Origin: Piliocolobus tephrosceles
Lineage: Eukaryota; Chordata; Mammalia; Primates; Cercopithecidae
Direction of reading: 5' to 3'
Length of the DNA stretch: 64,000 nucleotides
Assembly (NCBI RefSeq): GCF_002776525.5
Contig: NC_045446.1
Location: 67,580,627 to 67,644,626, forward strand
Part shown: piece by piece, positions 11,060-22,994 of the stretch
Numbering within the stretch: position 1 is the stretch's first letter
Layout: every line of letters starts with the position of its first letter
The notes under the pieces: generated by a model
Seen by the model: only the letters and a program-made list of their open reading frames with translations
What the model was told of the DNA's origin: nothing
Databases searched by the model: none
Made by a program: the position numbers and the translations under genes

Positions 11060-11619
11060 GACTTGGAGGTAGCCAGCCTCTAAGATAGTACCCTATGTTC
11101 CCTGCCTCCTGGTATTTGCATCCTTGTAGAGTTCTCTCCCACAGGGTTGGTCTATGTGACTGAAAGAATACAACAGAAGTGACGGTACGTCACTTTCGAA
11201 GTTTGATTACATTAGACACAGCAGCTTCTGTTTTGATTACTCTCCTCTCTCTTGGATCTCCTCTTTGAGGAAGCTGGCTGATATGCTGTGAACTGCCCTG
11301 CCCTATGGACAGGCACACATGGCAAAGAACTGAAGCTTTTAGCCAACAGCCAAGAAGAAACTGAGGCTGGCCAACAATGAATAGCATGAGTGAACTTCAA
11401 AGGAGTTCATTCTAGCCCTGCTTGAGCCTCCAGATGACTGCAGTCCTGGGCACAGTTTGGCTGTAACCCCATTAGAGACAGTGAAGCAGAACCACCCAGC
11501 CTGGCCACTCTTAAGATTCCTGACCCTCAGAAACTGTGTGAAATAATAAATGTTTATTTTTTAAAAACTGCTAGTTTTGCAGGTAATTTGTCTACACAAC
11601 AATAGATAAGTAATACAAC
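11060..11619 (+). mobile_element. Ancient MaLR LTR (MLT1-like)
   Basis: It contains CAGCCTCTAAGATAGTACCC near the start and the LTR-terminal series GTGTGAAATAATAAATGTTT, then GCAGGTAATTTGTCTACA, then AATAGATAAGTAATACAA. The inner part is diverged. No internal ERV sequence follows. Confidence 0.65.
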
Positions 11620-11734
11620 CATCAAACTAAGGTTTCCTGGGTTAACATCAGAAAGCCCCCATTATGAAACCAAAAGTCCAGCTGAAATGAAACCCAAAGC
11701 CTCAAGGCTTGGGGCTTCTCCTTAAACAACATCA

Positions 11735-11860
11735 GTTTCTGCTGCTTATTCACAGGGTGACCTTGTGCAATTCATTTCATCTCTCTTAGCCATGGTTTCC
11801 TTATTGAAGATACAGAGATATCACCTTCCTTGCAGATTATTGTGAGGATTAAATGAGAAC
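11735..11860 (+). mobile_element. MIR
   Basis: CAGGGTGACCTTGTGCAATT, TCTCTTAGCCATGGTTTCC and TGTGAGGATTAAATGAGAAC form a MIR core. Confidence 0.7.
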
Positions 11861-11903
11861 AGTTTCTAAAAGTATCGAAAACAGTATAGGATCATACAAA
11901 GTA

Positions 11904-12186
11904 GGCCGGGCCTGGTGGCTCACGCCTGTAATCCCAGCACTTTGGGAGGCCAAGGTGGGCGGATCACGAGGTCAGGGGAGCAAGACCATCCTGGCCAACA
12001 TGGTGAAACCCTGTCTCTACTAAAAATACAAAAATTAGCTGGGTGTGGTGGCGCACGCCTGTAGTCTCAGGAGGCTGAGGCAGAAGAATCACTTGAACCC
12101 AGGAGGCAGAGGTTACAGTGAGCCGTGATCGCGCCACTGCACTGCAGCCTGGCGACAGAGCGAGACTCTGTCTCTTAAAAAAAAGA
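11904..12186 (+). mobile_element. AluS-type with small internal deletion
   Basis: Target-site duplication ATCATACAAAGTA (11891-11903) and ATTATACAAAGTA (12187-12199). About 20 bases are missing around GTAGTCTCAGGAGGCTGAG in the right arm. Confidence 0.9.
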
Positions 12187-12369
12187 ATTATACAAAGTAA
12201 ATTGCTATAATAGACTGTGGAAGGCTCCCTAGCAAGCCTATTCCCAACAGCCACCAAAAGGAGATGGCTCTGCTCAGTGAAGTCAAATGGAAAGGCCTCT
12301 ACTACAACACTTACCCAACTGTAATGTAAGTATCCCCCTCTATTACTGCCCCTCATAAATACAAGAAGC

Positions 12370-12515
12370 CATAATTACCAGAGCTTATTATGTATTAAGC
12401 AAAATGCTAAGTACATTTACATTATTTCCCATTTAATACTCCATTTAACATATAGGAAAACTGAAACTTAAGAGGTTAAAATGATTTGGTTACTAATGGA
12501 GCCAGGATTGAACCT
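12370..12515 (-). mobile_element. MIR, inverted
   Basis: TTATGTATTAAGCAAAATGC, ATAGGAAAACTGAAACTTAA and GGAGCCAGGATTGAACC are the inverted MIR blocks. Confidence 0.7.
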
Positions 12516-12769
12516 CAGATTCATGCAACTCTAAAGACCACGGTTTTTTCCATTAATTCAGTAAGCTTTTCATGATACCAAGGGATCTGGAAGTATCCAA
12601 AACAGAAGGCACTCAGGTACAACTTAATAAAAGAAAAAGGAAGCAAAATCACATTTCAAATTAATGAGAAAATTACAAGATTCTGAACCTGTCTAGGGCA
12701 CCAAGCAACTGTGATACCTTCAGCAAGTTGTCTGTCAATGAAAAAAAAATCCCTCACATTTACAGTATA

Positions 12770-12930
12770 TAGTATTCTGGAATCTACAAAGCATTTTGAA
12801 ATATCTGCAAATATTTTATTGTCATAGCAACACTGGAGAGCAGTTTCAATTATCTCTATTCTATAAATGAGCAAACCAAGACTCAAAAAGAATTCCAGTG
12901 ACTTGCCCATGGTTACTAAACAGATGGAAC
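12770..12930 (-). mobile_element. MIR, inverted
   Basis: AAAGCATTTTGAAATATCTG, TATAAATGAGCAAACCAAG and AGTGACTTGCCCATGGTTAC. Just downstream, ACATAATATACCTAGATTTC is duplicated as a short tandem (about 12938-13000). Confidence 0.65.
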
Positions 12931-13786
12931 TTGCCAGACACAATATACCTAGATTTCTTTATTCTCAGACATAATATACCTAGATTTCCTTATTCTCAGA
13001 AAAGATGTACTTGAAACTGGAAAGTTTTAGGGAATAGCCAAAAGGTCACAGCAAGGACAAGAATCCAGTTTCCTTCTTATTCTCCAACCCAGTGAACTGC
13101 AGCCAGGTATGTAAACCTGGAGAGGTTAAAAAAAAAAAAAACCCGATGCCTGGGTCCCATACCAACCACCATCCCCCAAATTTAACTTATTCGGTCCAGG
13201 GTGGGACGTGGGTATCATCAGGAAGCTTATATTTTTAAGCTTCCCAGGTGTGATCATGCTCAAAAACTATTTGCCTAACCCCCAGAGCCACAGATTAAGA
13301 GATGTCCTGATTCACCCTCATTTTCTAATGCGAAATTCTCTGAGTGAAGCCATCTAACTCTTTGTAAACTCATAACATTTACGAAGCAAAACATCTCCTA
13401 TTATTGTGAATGGCCATGTAAGTTAAAACAATTTAATTTCTGTTGCCTAAGAATAAATTGTTATATACCATGCAGTCAACATCTTAACGGTCATGACTAG
13501 AAATGTGGCATACAGCAACAAAATTTGTTCTAGAAAAAGAAAAGCTGCCCACAATAGTATACTATACACAAACACAACTAAGTAAAAATCTGAAGTTGTC
13601 TTTTTCCTCCAAATGTCCCTGTTTGGGGGATGTCAAAACTCCTTGGTTCCACCAAGATGAATTCACCTGAAGTGCCCTCTGACGGAGGTCTGAATACTGC
13701 AAGGACTTATCCCATAGTAGCTCTACTTCTTCTCTGCTAATCCAAATCCTACCTGACCAAGTTCTTTTCCTGACCATCCAGCCTAC

Positions 13787-14227
13787 TGTTATGGGTTGAA
13801 TTATGTCTCAAAAAAAAAAAAAAAAAGTTGAAATTCTAACCACCAATACCTTAGGATTGACCTTATTTGGAATTAGAGTAGTTACAGATGTAATCAAGTT
13901 AAAATGAGGTCATTAGGGTGGACCCTAATCCAATATAATTGGTGTCCTTATGAGAAGGGGAAATTTGGACACAAGAGACAATCACACACAGAGGTAAGAT
14001 TATGTGAAAGGACAAAGGGAAAAGAAGCCATCCACAAGCCAAGGAAGGCCAGAGGGTAACAGAAACTAGGATAAAGGCCAGGAACAGATTCCTACCCTAG
14101 CACCTCCAGAGGTGGACCTGCAAAAACCATGATTTCAAACTTCTGGCCTCTAGAACTGAGAGACCACAAATTGCTGTTTTTCTAAGTCACCCAATCTGTG
14201 GTACAGCAGCACTAGGAAACTAATACA
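13787..14227 (+). mobile_element. MLT1/MST-type MaLR LTR, nearly complete solo LTR
   Basis: Starts TGTTATGGGTTGAATTATGT and ends GGAAACTAATACA, with CAATATAATTGGTGTCCTTA and CTCTAGAACTGAGAGACCAC between. This is the full ordered set of MLT1-type LTR blocks, about 440 bp. An A run at 13810 sits where the CCCCAAAA block usually lies. Confidence 0.85.
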
Positions 14228-14659
14228 GCCACCCTTCTCTAAACTACTAAAGTTTGTACCCAGTTTATTTGGTGGAACTGTTCAATTTATTTTTAGTATA
14301 TATATCCTACATTCTTAACGAAATCAAAGTTTTTCAAGGGCAGGAACACTATTTTATACTTCTTTGGTATCACCTACCATTCTTAGGGAAAGACTGACCT
14401 CAGGCAAGGTATTTGGGAAACATTCGCTCTCTTGTTCACTTTCTGGAAAATGTTCAACAACCACTGTTGTTTTAGAATGTGATAACCAGAAAATCACTTT
14501 TCCTACTTCTATAATTCTGTTTTGCACTGGAGTGAGCTACTTACAAATCTACATTTTTCTTCATGAGCTTTTTATATACATAGTATCTATCATATATAGA
14601 ACCATGGAATGTTTGGGGCCGAGAGAGCTTAAAGATCATGCAGGGCAATCCTGAAGTGG

Positions 14660-15010
14660 CGTCTTCTTCAACTTACAGGTACCACTACTCTCTTCTTCAT
14701 CGTAAATGCCCTATTCTCCCCTGTCTGTTGCATTAGTTATTGACTTACAGGGCTCCTTCTCATCACCCCACCCCCACTACACAACAAGCACATTCAGGGT
14801 TGAAACTGTTCCATTCATCTTTATATCTCCAGTACTTATCACAGTTCATAGTACACGCTCAATCAACAGTTCCTAAAGTATTATTTTCTCTTTCTTTGCC
14901 ACTAGTCTGCGAGCTTCTCCAAGAAAGGAAGTGAATTTTAGTCATCTTTGTATCTCTAGGGTCTAGCACTAGCAGATAATAAATATAATATTTGTTGTTC
15001 ATGGTATTAA
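14660..15010 (+). mobile_element. L2 3' region
   Basis: TTCATCTTTATATCTCCAGT, CAGTTCATAGTACACGCTCA and later TCTTTGTATCTCTAGGGTCT are L2 3'-terminal phrases. It is old and patchy. Confidence 0.5.
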
Positions 15011-15077
15011 AATGTTTGACTCACTGTCTCTGTGCTAGGCTGTGCTGGCCTATCCTTTATTAAGAAGCTCAGACCCA

Positions 15078-15438
15078 GGCTGGGCACGGTGGCTCACACC
15101 TGTAATCCCAGCACTTTGGGAGGCTGAGATACAGGGGATCACCTGAGGCTAGGAGTTCAAAACCAGTCTGGCCAACATGGTGAAACCCCGAATCTACTAA
15201 AAATACAAAAATTAGCCAGGTATGGCGGTGCAGGCTTGTAATCCCAGCTACTCAGGAGGCTGAGCCACGAGAACAGCTTGAACTCAGGAGACGGAGGTTG
15301 CAGTGAGCCAAGATCATGCCACTGCACTCCAGCCTCGCTGAAAGAGCGAGACCTGTGAAAAAAGAAAAGAAAAGAAAAGAGAAGAGAAGAGAAGAGAAGA
15401 GAAGAGAAGAGAAGAGAAGAGAGAAGAGAAAAGAAAGA
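15078..15438 (+). mobile_element. Alu with long GAAAA/GAAGA tail
   Basis: Target-site duplication AAGCTCAGACCCA (15065-15077) and AAGTTCAGACCCA (15439-15451). The 3' tail has become a purine microsatellite at 15357-15438. Confidence 0.9.
15357..15438 (+). repeat. (GAAAA)n / (GAAGA)n microsatellite
   Basis: It changes from AAAGA units to GAAGA units within the Alu tail. It is uninterrupted purine for about 80 bases on this strand. Confidence 0.9.
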
Positions 15439-15459
15439 AAGTTCAGACCCAAGATCATA

Positions 15460-16256
15460 TAGTTAGTAGATGATGGAGCTAAGATTTGAATCCAGAATAT
15501 CTCATTGGAAGGTCTATCCTCTCATGTACTTTCATGGTAAAGTTTTTATAACTCTAGATATAAATGCAACTTCAGTTTTCTATTCGTTTAACTTCCTTTG
15601 AAGTTTGTTTCTAGTTAAAGCTGGCAGACTAAAAACACATTTACTTATATTCCCTCCCAAAATCACTCTAAAATGACGGTAAAGCTGTAAAAGAGGTATG
15701 AACGTCAACAATAAAGAGAATAGGTGAGGGGACATCAGACGGTAAGAGATTTCAAAAACTTTTTAGAAAAATAATGACAAGGGGAGCTATGACCAAAAAA
15801 AAAAAAAGAAAACGGAGAGCAAAAGAAGCTGTAACCTAGAGCTCTGCGTGGTCCCTGAACAGCAAAGATGTGTGGTCCCTGTAAAACAGGATCCCTTCAC
15901 CTGTAAAGAATCACTGGATTAAAAACACATAAAGACACAGGAAGTATAAATCACTTACCCAAAACCACACAGAGATAAGAAGAGCTAGATCCTATTTTCA
16001 TTACCTTTCTATAACACATCCACTATTAGTCCACTTAAAAGAACATAGGATGAATCAGCAGCCCATGCCAAAAAACAAGTAGACAAAGGTGTTTCCCAGG
16101 GTCTACATTTTGGCCTTCTTTACCAACTCCAGAGAGGTCCTTTGTGTTTGGGCTCTCCCTGGTGAGAACCTGTTCAAACAGTTGGGGTAAGAATCCCATT
16201 ATTCTCATTGTCTGATTCTATAGCTCTGAAAGGTAGGTTAACAGCACCTAACAAAA
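15460..16256. other. Non-coding stretch with weak MIR motifs
   Basis: AGACCCAAGATCATATAGTTAG at the start and AAATCACTTACCCAAAACCA near 15950 look like inverted MIR pieces. The rest is not recognised. Confidence 0.4.
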
Positions 16257-16268
16257 ATAGGACAAAAC

Positions 16269-16447
16269 GGGCCAGGCGCGGTGGCTCAAGCCTGTAATCC
16301 CAGCACTTTGGGAGGCCGAGACGGGTGGATCACGAGGTCAGGAGATCNNNNNNNNNNNNNNNNNNNNNNNNNNNNNNNNNNNNNNNNNNNNNNNNNNNNN
16401 NNNNNNNNNNNNNNNNNNNNNNNNNNNNNNNNNNNNNNNNNNNNNNN

Positions 16448-16476
<29 letters not shown>
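16269..16476 (+). mobile_element. AluY-type containing a 100-N assembly gap
   Basis: Target-site duplication ATAGGACAAAAC at 16257-16268 and 16477-16488. The Alu reads to GGTCAGGAGATC, then N, then the poly-A tail. About 200 bases of consensus Alu are unaccounted for. Confidence 0.92.
16348..16447. other. Assembly gap (100 N)
   Basis: Exactly 100 N placed inside a young Alu. The missing segment is expected to be longer than the placeholder. Confidence 0.98.
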
Positions 16477-16479
<3 letters not shown>

Positions 16480-16653
16480 GGACAAAACTTGGAGGTGAAA
16501 GATTTCAGAAGCACTAACACTGTTTCAAGTCAAAGCTGAGCTCATCTACTTTGCCCATGGTAGTGTGAGAGAAGCAGCTTTTCATCCCTTTTTAGAACAG
16601 AACATGTCCAAAGGTAGGTGTTGTTATATCTGCTAACCAGCTGAAACAGATTC

Positions 16654-16945
16654 TCTTTTTTTTTTTTTCAGGGGAAGTCTCGCACCCAGGCTGGAGTGCA
16701 GTGGCACAATCTTGGCTCACTGCAACCTCCGCCTCCCAGGTTCAAGCGATTCTCCTGCCTCAGCCTCCCAAGTAGCTAGGATTACAGGTGCCCACCACCA
16801 CGCTCGGCTAATTTTTGTATTTTTAGTAGAGACGGCGGTTTCACCATGTTGGCCAGGCTGGTCTGGAACTCCTGATCTCAGGTGATCCGCCCGCCTCGGC
16901 CTCCCAAACTGCTGGGATTACAAGCGTGAGCCACCATGCCCAGCC
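16654..16945 (-). mobile_element. AluS-type, full length
   Basis: Target-site duplication GAAACAGATTC (16643-16653) and GAAATAGATTC (16946-16956). Confidence 0.93.
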
Positions 16946-17204
16946 GAAATAGATTCATTTTTAAATGTCAAATTACAGAATTGTAATTGCCTACAGTTGC
17001 AATTAAGGCATTAATAACTCTAGGGCTATTTCTTAATACACAATTATGAGAGTACCACAGCTATTTGCTACCCATTCCACCATACTCCCATTTGAACTCT
17101 TGTCCATCACTGCATTAAACACATCTACATATTCAATTTGTGTGTTTTTGATGTGCATAGAAAGAATACTGAATTAGGAGTCAGAAGAATAGTTCCAAAT
17201 ACAA

Positions 17205-17455
17205 CTCAAGCTGTGGAGTCAGCAAACTTGGGTTTGAATCCCAATTCTCTGAGTTACCATCTGTGAGATCAGAAAATAATCATTTAATCTCTCTGGGCCT
17301 CAATTACCTTATATGTAAAATGGGAGACTCATATGGGAAAAAATGGGAAAATATGTCAGAGACCTGTTGTGAGGATTGGGAATATTTATTAGGCAACTTG
17401 CACAGCAGTAAGGCACTCAATGCATGGTACTTTCCTCTTTTATTGACCACCTAGT
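17205..17455 (+). mobile_element. MIR, long copy
   Basis: An almost full-length MIR series: GTGGAGTCAGCAAACTTGGG, GAATCCCAATTCTCTGAGTT, CTCTCTGGGCCTCAATTACC, ATGTAAAATGGGAGACT, AAGGCACTCAATGCATGGTA. Confidence 0.82.
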
Positions 17456-17559
17456 ATTTGCTACATATTTCTAACCTTGGAATGGTTGTTTTGAAGAAGT
17501 GTTTAAGGAGAGGCAGAATACACAAAGTAATTACAATATAGTACAACACAAAATGTAAC

Positions 17560-17960
17560 ACTGTACAAACAAGTATAATATAATAAATGATGTCACAGCT
17601 ATTAGAATAGAGTAACACATAAACACTGAAGGAAGAAATATTAATTCTGCCTAGGACAGGAGGACAATGTCAGAGTAGGCATCAGAGACAGAGATATTTG
17701 AAGTGGGTCTTGAAGGTTGTTGAGTGTAAGTACAGCAAGCAAAGGAAAACATGTTGAACAAACAAAAAGCTATGAGACACAAGTTAAGGGAACATGAGAA
17801 AGAATGTTTGGCATATTTCAGCAATAGTGTGAAAACTTACAAAGAAGTGATAGGTTATACAGAAACAGAAGTAAGATTAGCATGAGGAAGGGACTATCCT
17901 TGGGAAGTTTTTTGTGGAGAGAAAAGTGGTGTAATAGGCAAAAAGAGGTAGTTATCTGAG
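17560..17960 (-). mobile_element. L2 fragment, inverted
   Basis: AGTGGGTCTTGAAGGTTGTT and nearby phrases are the inner part of L2 read in inverse orientation. Confidence 0.5.
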
Positions 17961-18530
17961 AAACTCTTGAAACTATTTAGCTGGAGAAGAACAGTAATAA
18001 AATCACTATTGTGATTATAAAGAATTGTCATGTGCAGCAAAGGTTGAATTCATTTTGTCTGACCCAAGGGACAGATTAAAGAAGGTGGAGAGAAATTAAA
18101 GAATGATACTATACAAAAATGGCTAAGGAATATTAATGATATACAGAATGAGTGCTTGAAATTTAAAAGAAAATGTCCCTTCTGTAAGTTTTGAAATTAA
18201 CCCAGAAAGCTCAAAAGAGAAACTCCTTCGATCTTAGCCTGGGCTAAGAACCCCAGGCTTTCTCTTCCTCTTTGGGGACAAGACTTGACTTGATGGGCCT
18301 TTGGTGCAACCAGGTTTGAGGAAGGTGCTTCCACCACTTCCTGAGGCCTTACACAATTCAATTCAACCTCAAAAGGGAACACTAGCCCACACAGAAACAG
18401 CTTAAAAAGAAAACTAAAGCAGGCAACAACTTTAAAGGAAACTAGGCAGTGGGCTTAAGGAGAAATGGGCAATGGGAACAATAAGAACATCAGAGGCATC
18501 AACTACCTGTTCTCATGTTAATGAAGGAAG
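17961..18530. other. Non-coding stretch, nothing firm recognised
   Basis: Only scattered resemblance to inverted L2. The minus-strand frame at 18197-18382 is unsupported. Confidence 0.4.
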
Positions 18531-18544
18531 GAAGAGCAGCAAGA

Positions 18545-18735
18545 CCATTCAGTTCAACATCTCACTGTACACATACAGAAACTGAAGCCCAGAAAGGGGA
18601 TAGGGCAGGTAAAGCCAGGCATGAAAACAACTTAACGTAACACGTTAGAGTTCAGGCAGACTCTTTTACTCGTATTATCTCGCTTTTCCTCAAAATAACA
18701 CAGTGAAGGAGGTGTTACTTTCCCAATGAGACACA
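18545..18735 (-). mobile_element. MIR fragment, inverted
   Basis: ACATACAGAAACTGAAGCCC with following AGGGCAGGTAAAGCCAGGC is a partial inverted MIR. Confidence 0.45.
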
Positions 18736-19069
18736 AAGATCCTTAAGGCATTACAATGTTTGTGTTAGTTTTCCTTATGGGTTGCTGGAATTAATAATGC
18801 TTAATCCTTTCCTTTCCAATCCCATAGGTTAAAAAAAAAAAAAAAATCACCTTAAGGACTGGAGCTTCTCCAGGGAAATAATGTGGACTAGGAAACAGTT
18901 TCTCAATACCTTCACCCCAATTGCCCTATTCTATCTAGGACTCTCCAATGTATTACATATTCAATTTTTTAAAAAAAATCTGTTTCAGCCCTGTGCTGAG
19001 AACAGGGAGCAAAGATTCAAATCAGACATGCATGCATCTTCAAGGAGCTCCCATTCTGACAGCAAAAGC

Positions 19070-19320
19070 ATGACAATTGATGATTATCTTTCAGTCATGA
19101 AGACTTGGTTTCAAATCCTGGGTCTGCCCTTACTAGCTAAGGCAAGTAATTTCCTTTCATCTAAACTTCAGACTCCTTTTCTGTGAAATTGAAGGCAATA
19201 CCCTCAGTCTAACTGAAAGTATTAACTTGTGAGTATTTGGAAAGATAATTATTTAAAGCACCCAGCAGAATGTCTGACCCACAGTATATATGCTCAGAAG
19301 GTATTTACTGAATTAATGGC
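19070..19320 (+). mobile_element. MIR
   Basis: AGACTTGGTTTCAAATCCTG, TTACTAGCTAAGGCAAGTAA and AGCACCCAGCAGAATGTCTG form the MIR order. Confidence 0.72.
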
Positions 19321-19329
19321 TTACATAAG

Positions 19330-20220
19330 AGTATCAACTCTAGGGGTAGAGTTGGGAAGAAAGAACATCCCAGCATTATGTTTTCTCATAACCCTGGACC
19401 CACTGAGAGAATGATGTTTGCCTGATCATGTGGGTTTCATGTTCCCCAACTCTCATGCATTAAAACCACAAGCCCCACCCCAGCATTAAAAACCTGAAAG
19501 AACCTGGCAGGTCCCACACAGTGACTAGGGATGAAGGAAATAGCTGTCTGGCCTGACCATATTTGCAAAGGGAAGTAGGCAGCAGAGCAAGGCCTAAAAA
19601 ACCCAAGACCTGAAATCCTGCAAATCCTTATGATTAAAGACTAGAAAAGCCTTGTTAAATACAAATATCTCTGCAAGGTGAAGCTGGGATGAAGAATTAG
19701 GAGCCATTAGGGATTTATGGAACTCCATGGGCCACAGAAGTTCTCCACTTTAGACAGATATTCCTTCAAAAAACTATATTGGCATATCTACTGTGGGTCA
19801 GGTGTTGAAGCAGCAGAGGACTTAGACTTGGTTCCAGCTTTTGAGACACCGAGAATATCAGAGACTGAGATCACAAGGAAAAATGATTTCACCACTAAGG
19901 TCCTGACATACTGCTCTTCAGTGGGCTGCAACTGCCTGCAGAAGTGACCCAAGTTTCCCAGTTACCAAGTTTCCCCCTCCTCTTTTTCAATCCATTTACC
20001 ATAAAACCTGCCATGTCTAGAGGCCCTTCTCTGGGCAGAAGAGCTTGCCTATGTGCCACAGGAGTTTAGAATGGAAATCTGACTAACAGCAAAGCTCATA
20101 CCTTACACCACCTATAGCCTCTGGAATCAAACTCCGCAAAACACTTTAAAACCACAGAACAAGAAGTTCTGATATATTTATTTTAAGACTTTAGGGAAAC
20201 AGTTCTGAGAAGACAGAACT
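19330..20220. other. Non-coding stretch, nothing recognised
   Basis: No repeat family or exon structure is clear. The frame at 19717-19947 has no recognisable domain and no flanking splice support. Confidence 0.4.
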
Positions 20221-20224
20221 AAGT

Positions 20225-20296
20225 CTTCTGAGAATATCTCAAATATTTATTGACTACCTATTATGTTCCAGCCACCACTCTGAATGCTTTATAATG
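20225..20296 (-). mobile_element. L2/MIR-like tail, inverted
   Basis: CAAATATTTATTGACTACCT followed by TATGTTCCAGCCACCACTCT is the inverse of the shared 3' tail phrase. Confidence 0.5.
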
Positions 20297-20790
20297 GGGT
20301 TCAAGACATGCTACCCCAAAATATGACATCTTAGCATATGAGAAAACAGCAGACACAGGAAAGTATTCTCACTCCCAGCTTCCCCTCACCCTTCTCCCCT
20401 GAAGCAGGTCATCAGATCCTCATTCAAGAGGTACCATCCTTATTTCCAGAGGAAAGGCTCATTTTTCTCTGAAGACACAGGGACATACAGAAAAGTCTGA
20501 ACAAACCGGCCTTGCTAAACTCCCTCCAACCCTGATCCTATTTATTACCATTACATCATACCACCTTTCTCCAATCATATTTCTCCATGACTATCCACTT
20601 CTTCCATCAAACCTAAACCTAAAAATACACAAGTTTGCCTGTTTCTTTGCGTCTTCATTTCCTTAGGAAGACTCCCATGTCATGTAAAACTTGTATTAAA
20701 TATATTTGTATGCTTTTCTCTCGTTAATGTCTTTTGTTACAGAAGCCTCAGCCATGAACATAGCAATGGGAAAAATATTTATTTTCCCCT
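20297..20790 (+). mobile_element. Probable ancient ERVL-class solo LTR
   Basis: ATGCTACCCCAAAATATGAC near the start, then CATGTCATGTAAAACTTGTA, GTATGCTTTTCTCTCGTTAA and AGAAGCCTCAGCCATGAACA at the end give an LTR-like order with a late polyadenylation-like zone. The exact family is not identified and no gag or pol remnant is nearby. Confidence 0.45.
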
Positions 20791-20794
20791 ATAT

Positions 20795-20945
20795 TTATAT
20801 ATATTAACATCCTCAAAACAACCCTGTAAGAGAGCTATTATTGTCTCAATTTTACAAAGAAAAGACTAGGTTCACAGAAATTAAGTGACTTGCCCAAAAT
20901 CACACAGTTAATAAGTGATGGAGCTAAAATTCATAAGTAAATTGG
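20795..20945 (-). mobile_element. MIR, inverted
   Basis: AAGTGACTTGCCCAAAATCA followed by AATAAGTGATGGAGCTAAAA is an inverted MIR core. Confidence 0.78.
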
Positions 20946-20989
20946 CCATGTCCACTTTAAAGTCTTCATTTCATTTTTTCCCCTGCAAC

Positions 20990-21165
20990 TCACATTTCAT
21001 TCTAATGATAACCCTGTGAGGCAGAGTATCAACATAATTTCATTTTACAACTAGGAAACTGGTGCCTCAGGAAGTGATATTACTTTCTGAGAAACAGGTC
21101 AGTAAGTGGCAGAGCCACAGTTTGTACTCAGATTTCAGGCCCTCAAATCTGCACTCTTTACACTA
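20990..21165 (-). mobile_element. MIR, inverted
   Basis: ATAACCCTGTGAGGCAGAGT, AACTAGGAAACTGGTGCCTC and GTCAGTAAGTGGCAGAGCC. Confidence 0.75.
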
Positions 21166-21194
21166 CCCCACAATTCCTCTTATACTTGCCTTGC

Positions 21195-21375
21195 AGAGAG
21201 GTGTAGTGAAAATATACTTAATAGGGAGTCAGAAGTGCTGAGATGTGGTCTTGACTCTGTAACTAACTTACATTACATAATATTGAATGCGCTGCTTTTC
21301 TTCTCTTGGCTTCAGTTTCTCATCCATAAAATAAGGGTGTTGAATTAGACATCTCCTAGGGTCCCCTTCAGCCAG
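21195..21375 (+). mobile_element. MIR
   Basis: GTGTAGTGAAAATATACTTA, GGGAGTCAGAAGTGCTGAG, TTGGCTTCAGTTTCTCATCC and GTGTTGAATTAGACATCTCC. Confidence 0.75.
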
Positions 21376-21379
21376 TAAC

Positions 21380-21895
21380 CCAACTAGTCTATGAGAAGCA
21401 GTTTCTCTAGTTTCCTTGCCACTCAAGCAGTAACTTTCTAAAAGGAAAAAAAAAAAAAGACTGGTTATTTACAGTATAGACAAAGGTGGAAAATGCTCAG
21501 TACCAAAGAGTAGAAATTACCCATTCAAATGCATATTTACCTTCCTCAAACACCCTAGATATAAACAAAGAAAAAGCCATAAGCCACCTAATAACAGTGT
21601 TGGCACATCTAATAACATACCAAGTAGGAGTAAAGAGTATGTTCATGGTAGGATCTAAGATAGAACACTTCTTAGTGGATCCCTAACACTTCTATTCACT
21701 AGCTTTCTCTCTTCCTAGGTTGGCACATCAGCTCTGCCTCACAGCAAATCAGGCTTATGACTTTAACTAAATCCCACCAGATCTAAACAATCTACAAATG
21801 ACTTTTGACTAATATTACAGAACAAAAAAATGAAAGCCCTGGATGTAAATTCTTCCATGCCAAGAAATAGGAAGAAGGAAGAAATGGGATATATA
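21380..21895. other. Non-coding stretch, nothing recognised
   Basis: Apart from a 13-base A run near 21446 nothing stands out. Confidence 0.4.
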
Positions 21896-21905
21896 AGATT
21901 TTGGA

Positions 21906-22196
21906 GGCCAGGTGTGGTGGCTCACGCCTATAATCCCAGCACTTTGGGAGGCTGAGGCAAGCAGATCGCCTGAGGTCAAGAGTTCGAGATTAGCCTGGCC
22001 AATATGGTAAAACCCCATCTCTACTAAAAATACAAAAATTAGCCAGATGTATGGTGCACGCCTATAGTCCCAGCTACTTGGGAGGCTGAGGCAGGAGAAT
22101 CGCTTGAACCCAGGAGGCGGAGGTTTCAGTGAGCTGAGATCGTGCTATTGCATTCCAGCCTGGGCGAAAAGAGCAAAACTCAGTCTCAAAAAAAAA
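21906..22196 (+). mobile_element. AluS-type
   Basis: GGCCAGGTGTGGTGGCTCAC through AAAACTCAGTCTC plus A run. The A run abuts a T run from the target site, giving an A9/T10 mini-palindrome at 22188-22206. Confidence 0.9.
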
Positions 22197-22199
22197 TTT

Positions 22200-22640
22200 T
22201 TTTTTGGAAAATTATTTCCCTGTCTGCCCTAGTTTCTTTATATATAAAGCAAGGGAGCGAGTCCAAACCGATTCTAAACACTTTTCCCACTCAAACTTAA
22301 CATGAACTTGTAAGTATTCTATATTTAGAAAATGTGAGATATATTTTTTAAAAAAACAAAACAAAACAAAAAACAAGAGGGAAAAGGGCATGGTATTACA
22401 AATGTTAATTACCTCACAGAAGAAAATAAAAAGGAATGAATTATACTGCCAGGGAAGAACATAAAATATGTATGGTCACAGTAAGCTGAACACATCTTAG
22501 TTACAAGAGCAAAAGGAACTGCACTATCCCTGTAACAGTCGAAGTAAATAATTCATATAATGCCGCAGGGTAAGACTGCAGAGGCAGAACCCATGTTCAT
22601 GCAGTTAAACCAGAGCTGATCTGAATATGATCGAAGTTCC
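22200..22640. other. Non-coding stretch
   Basis: The start (CCCTGTCTGCCCTAGTTTCTTTATATATAAA) may be a MIR end. The remainder is unrecognised. Confidence 0.35.
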
Positions 22641-22647
22641 AACACCA

Positions 22648-22905
22648 GGCTGGGTGCAGTGGCTCACACCTGTAATCTCAGCACTTTGGGAGGCTGAGGC
22701 AGGAGGACTGCTTGAACTCAGGAGTTCAAGACCAGCGTGGCAATATGGCGAAACCCCATCTCTTCAAAAAAATTAACTGGGTATGGTGGCTGGTGCCTGT
22801 AGTCCCAGCTACTTGGCAGGCTGAGGTAGGAGGTTGAAGCTGCAATGAGCTACAATCAGGCCATTGTACTCCAGCCTACGTGACAGAGCAAGACCTTGTC
22901 TCAAA

Positions 22906-22948
<43 letters not shown>

Positions 22949-22949
22949 A
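22648..22949 (+). mobile_element. Alu with (AAAT)n tail
   Basis: GGCTGGGTGCAGTGGCTCAC through CAAGACCTTGTCTC, then about 11 AAAT repeats at 22903-22949. Confidence 0.9.
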
Positions 22950-22994
22950 ATTCATACTACTTTAGCCAAGTATCATCATTCATATTCTGTAGAT

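Noticed and set aside
15078..15360. Alu internal A and B box sequences considered as tRNA or 7SL RNA genes
   Set aside because: They are ordinary Alu pol III promoter remnants. No cloverleaf or full-length 7SL sequence is present in the window.
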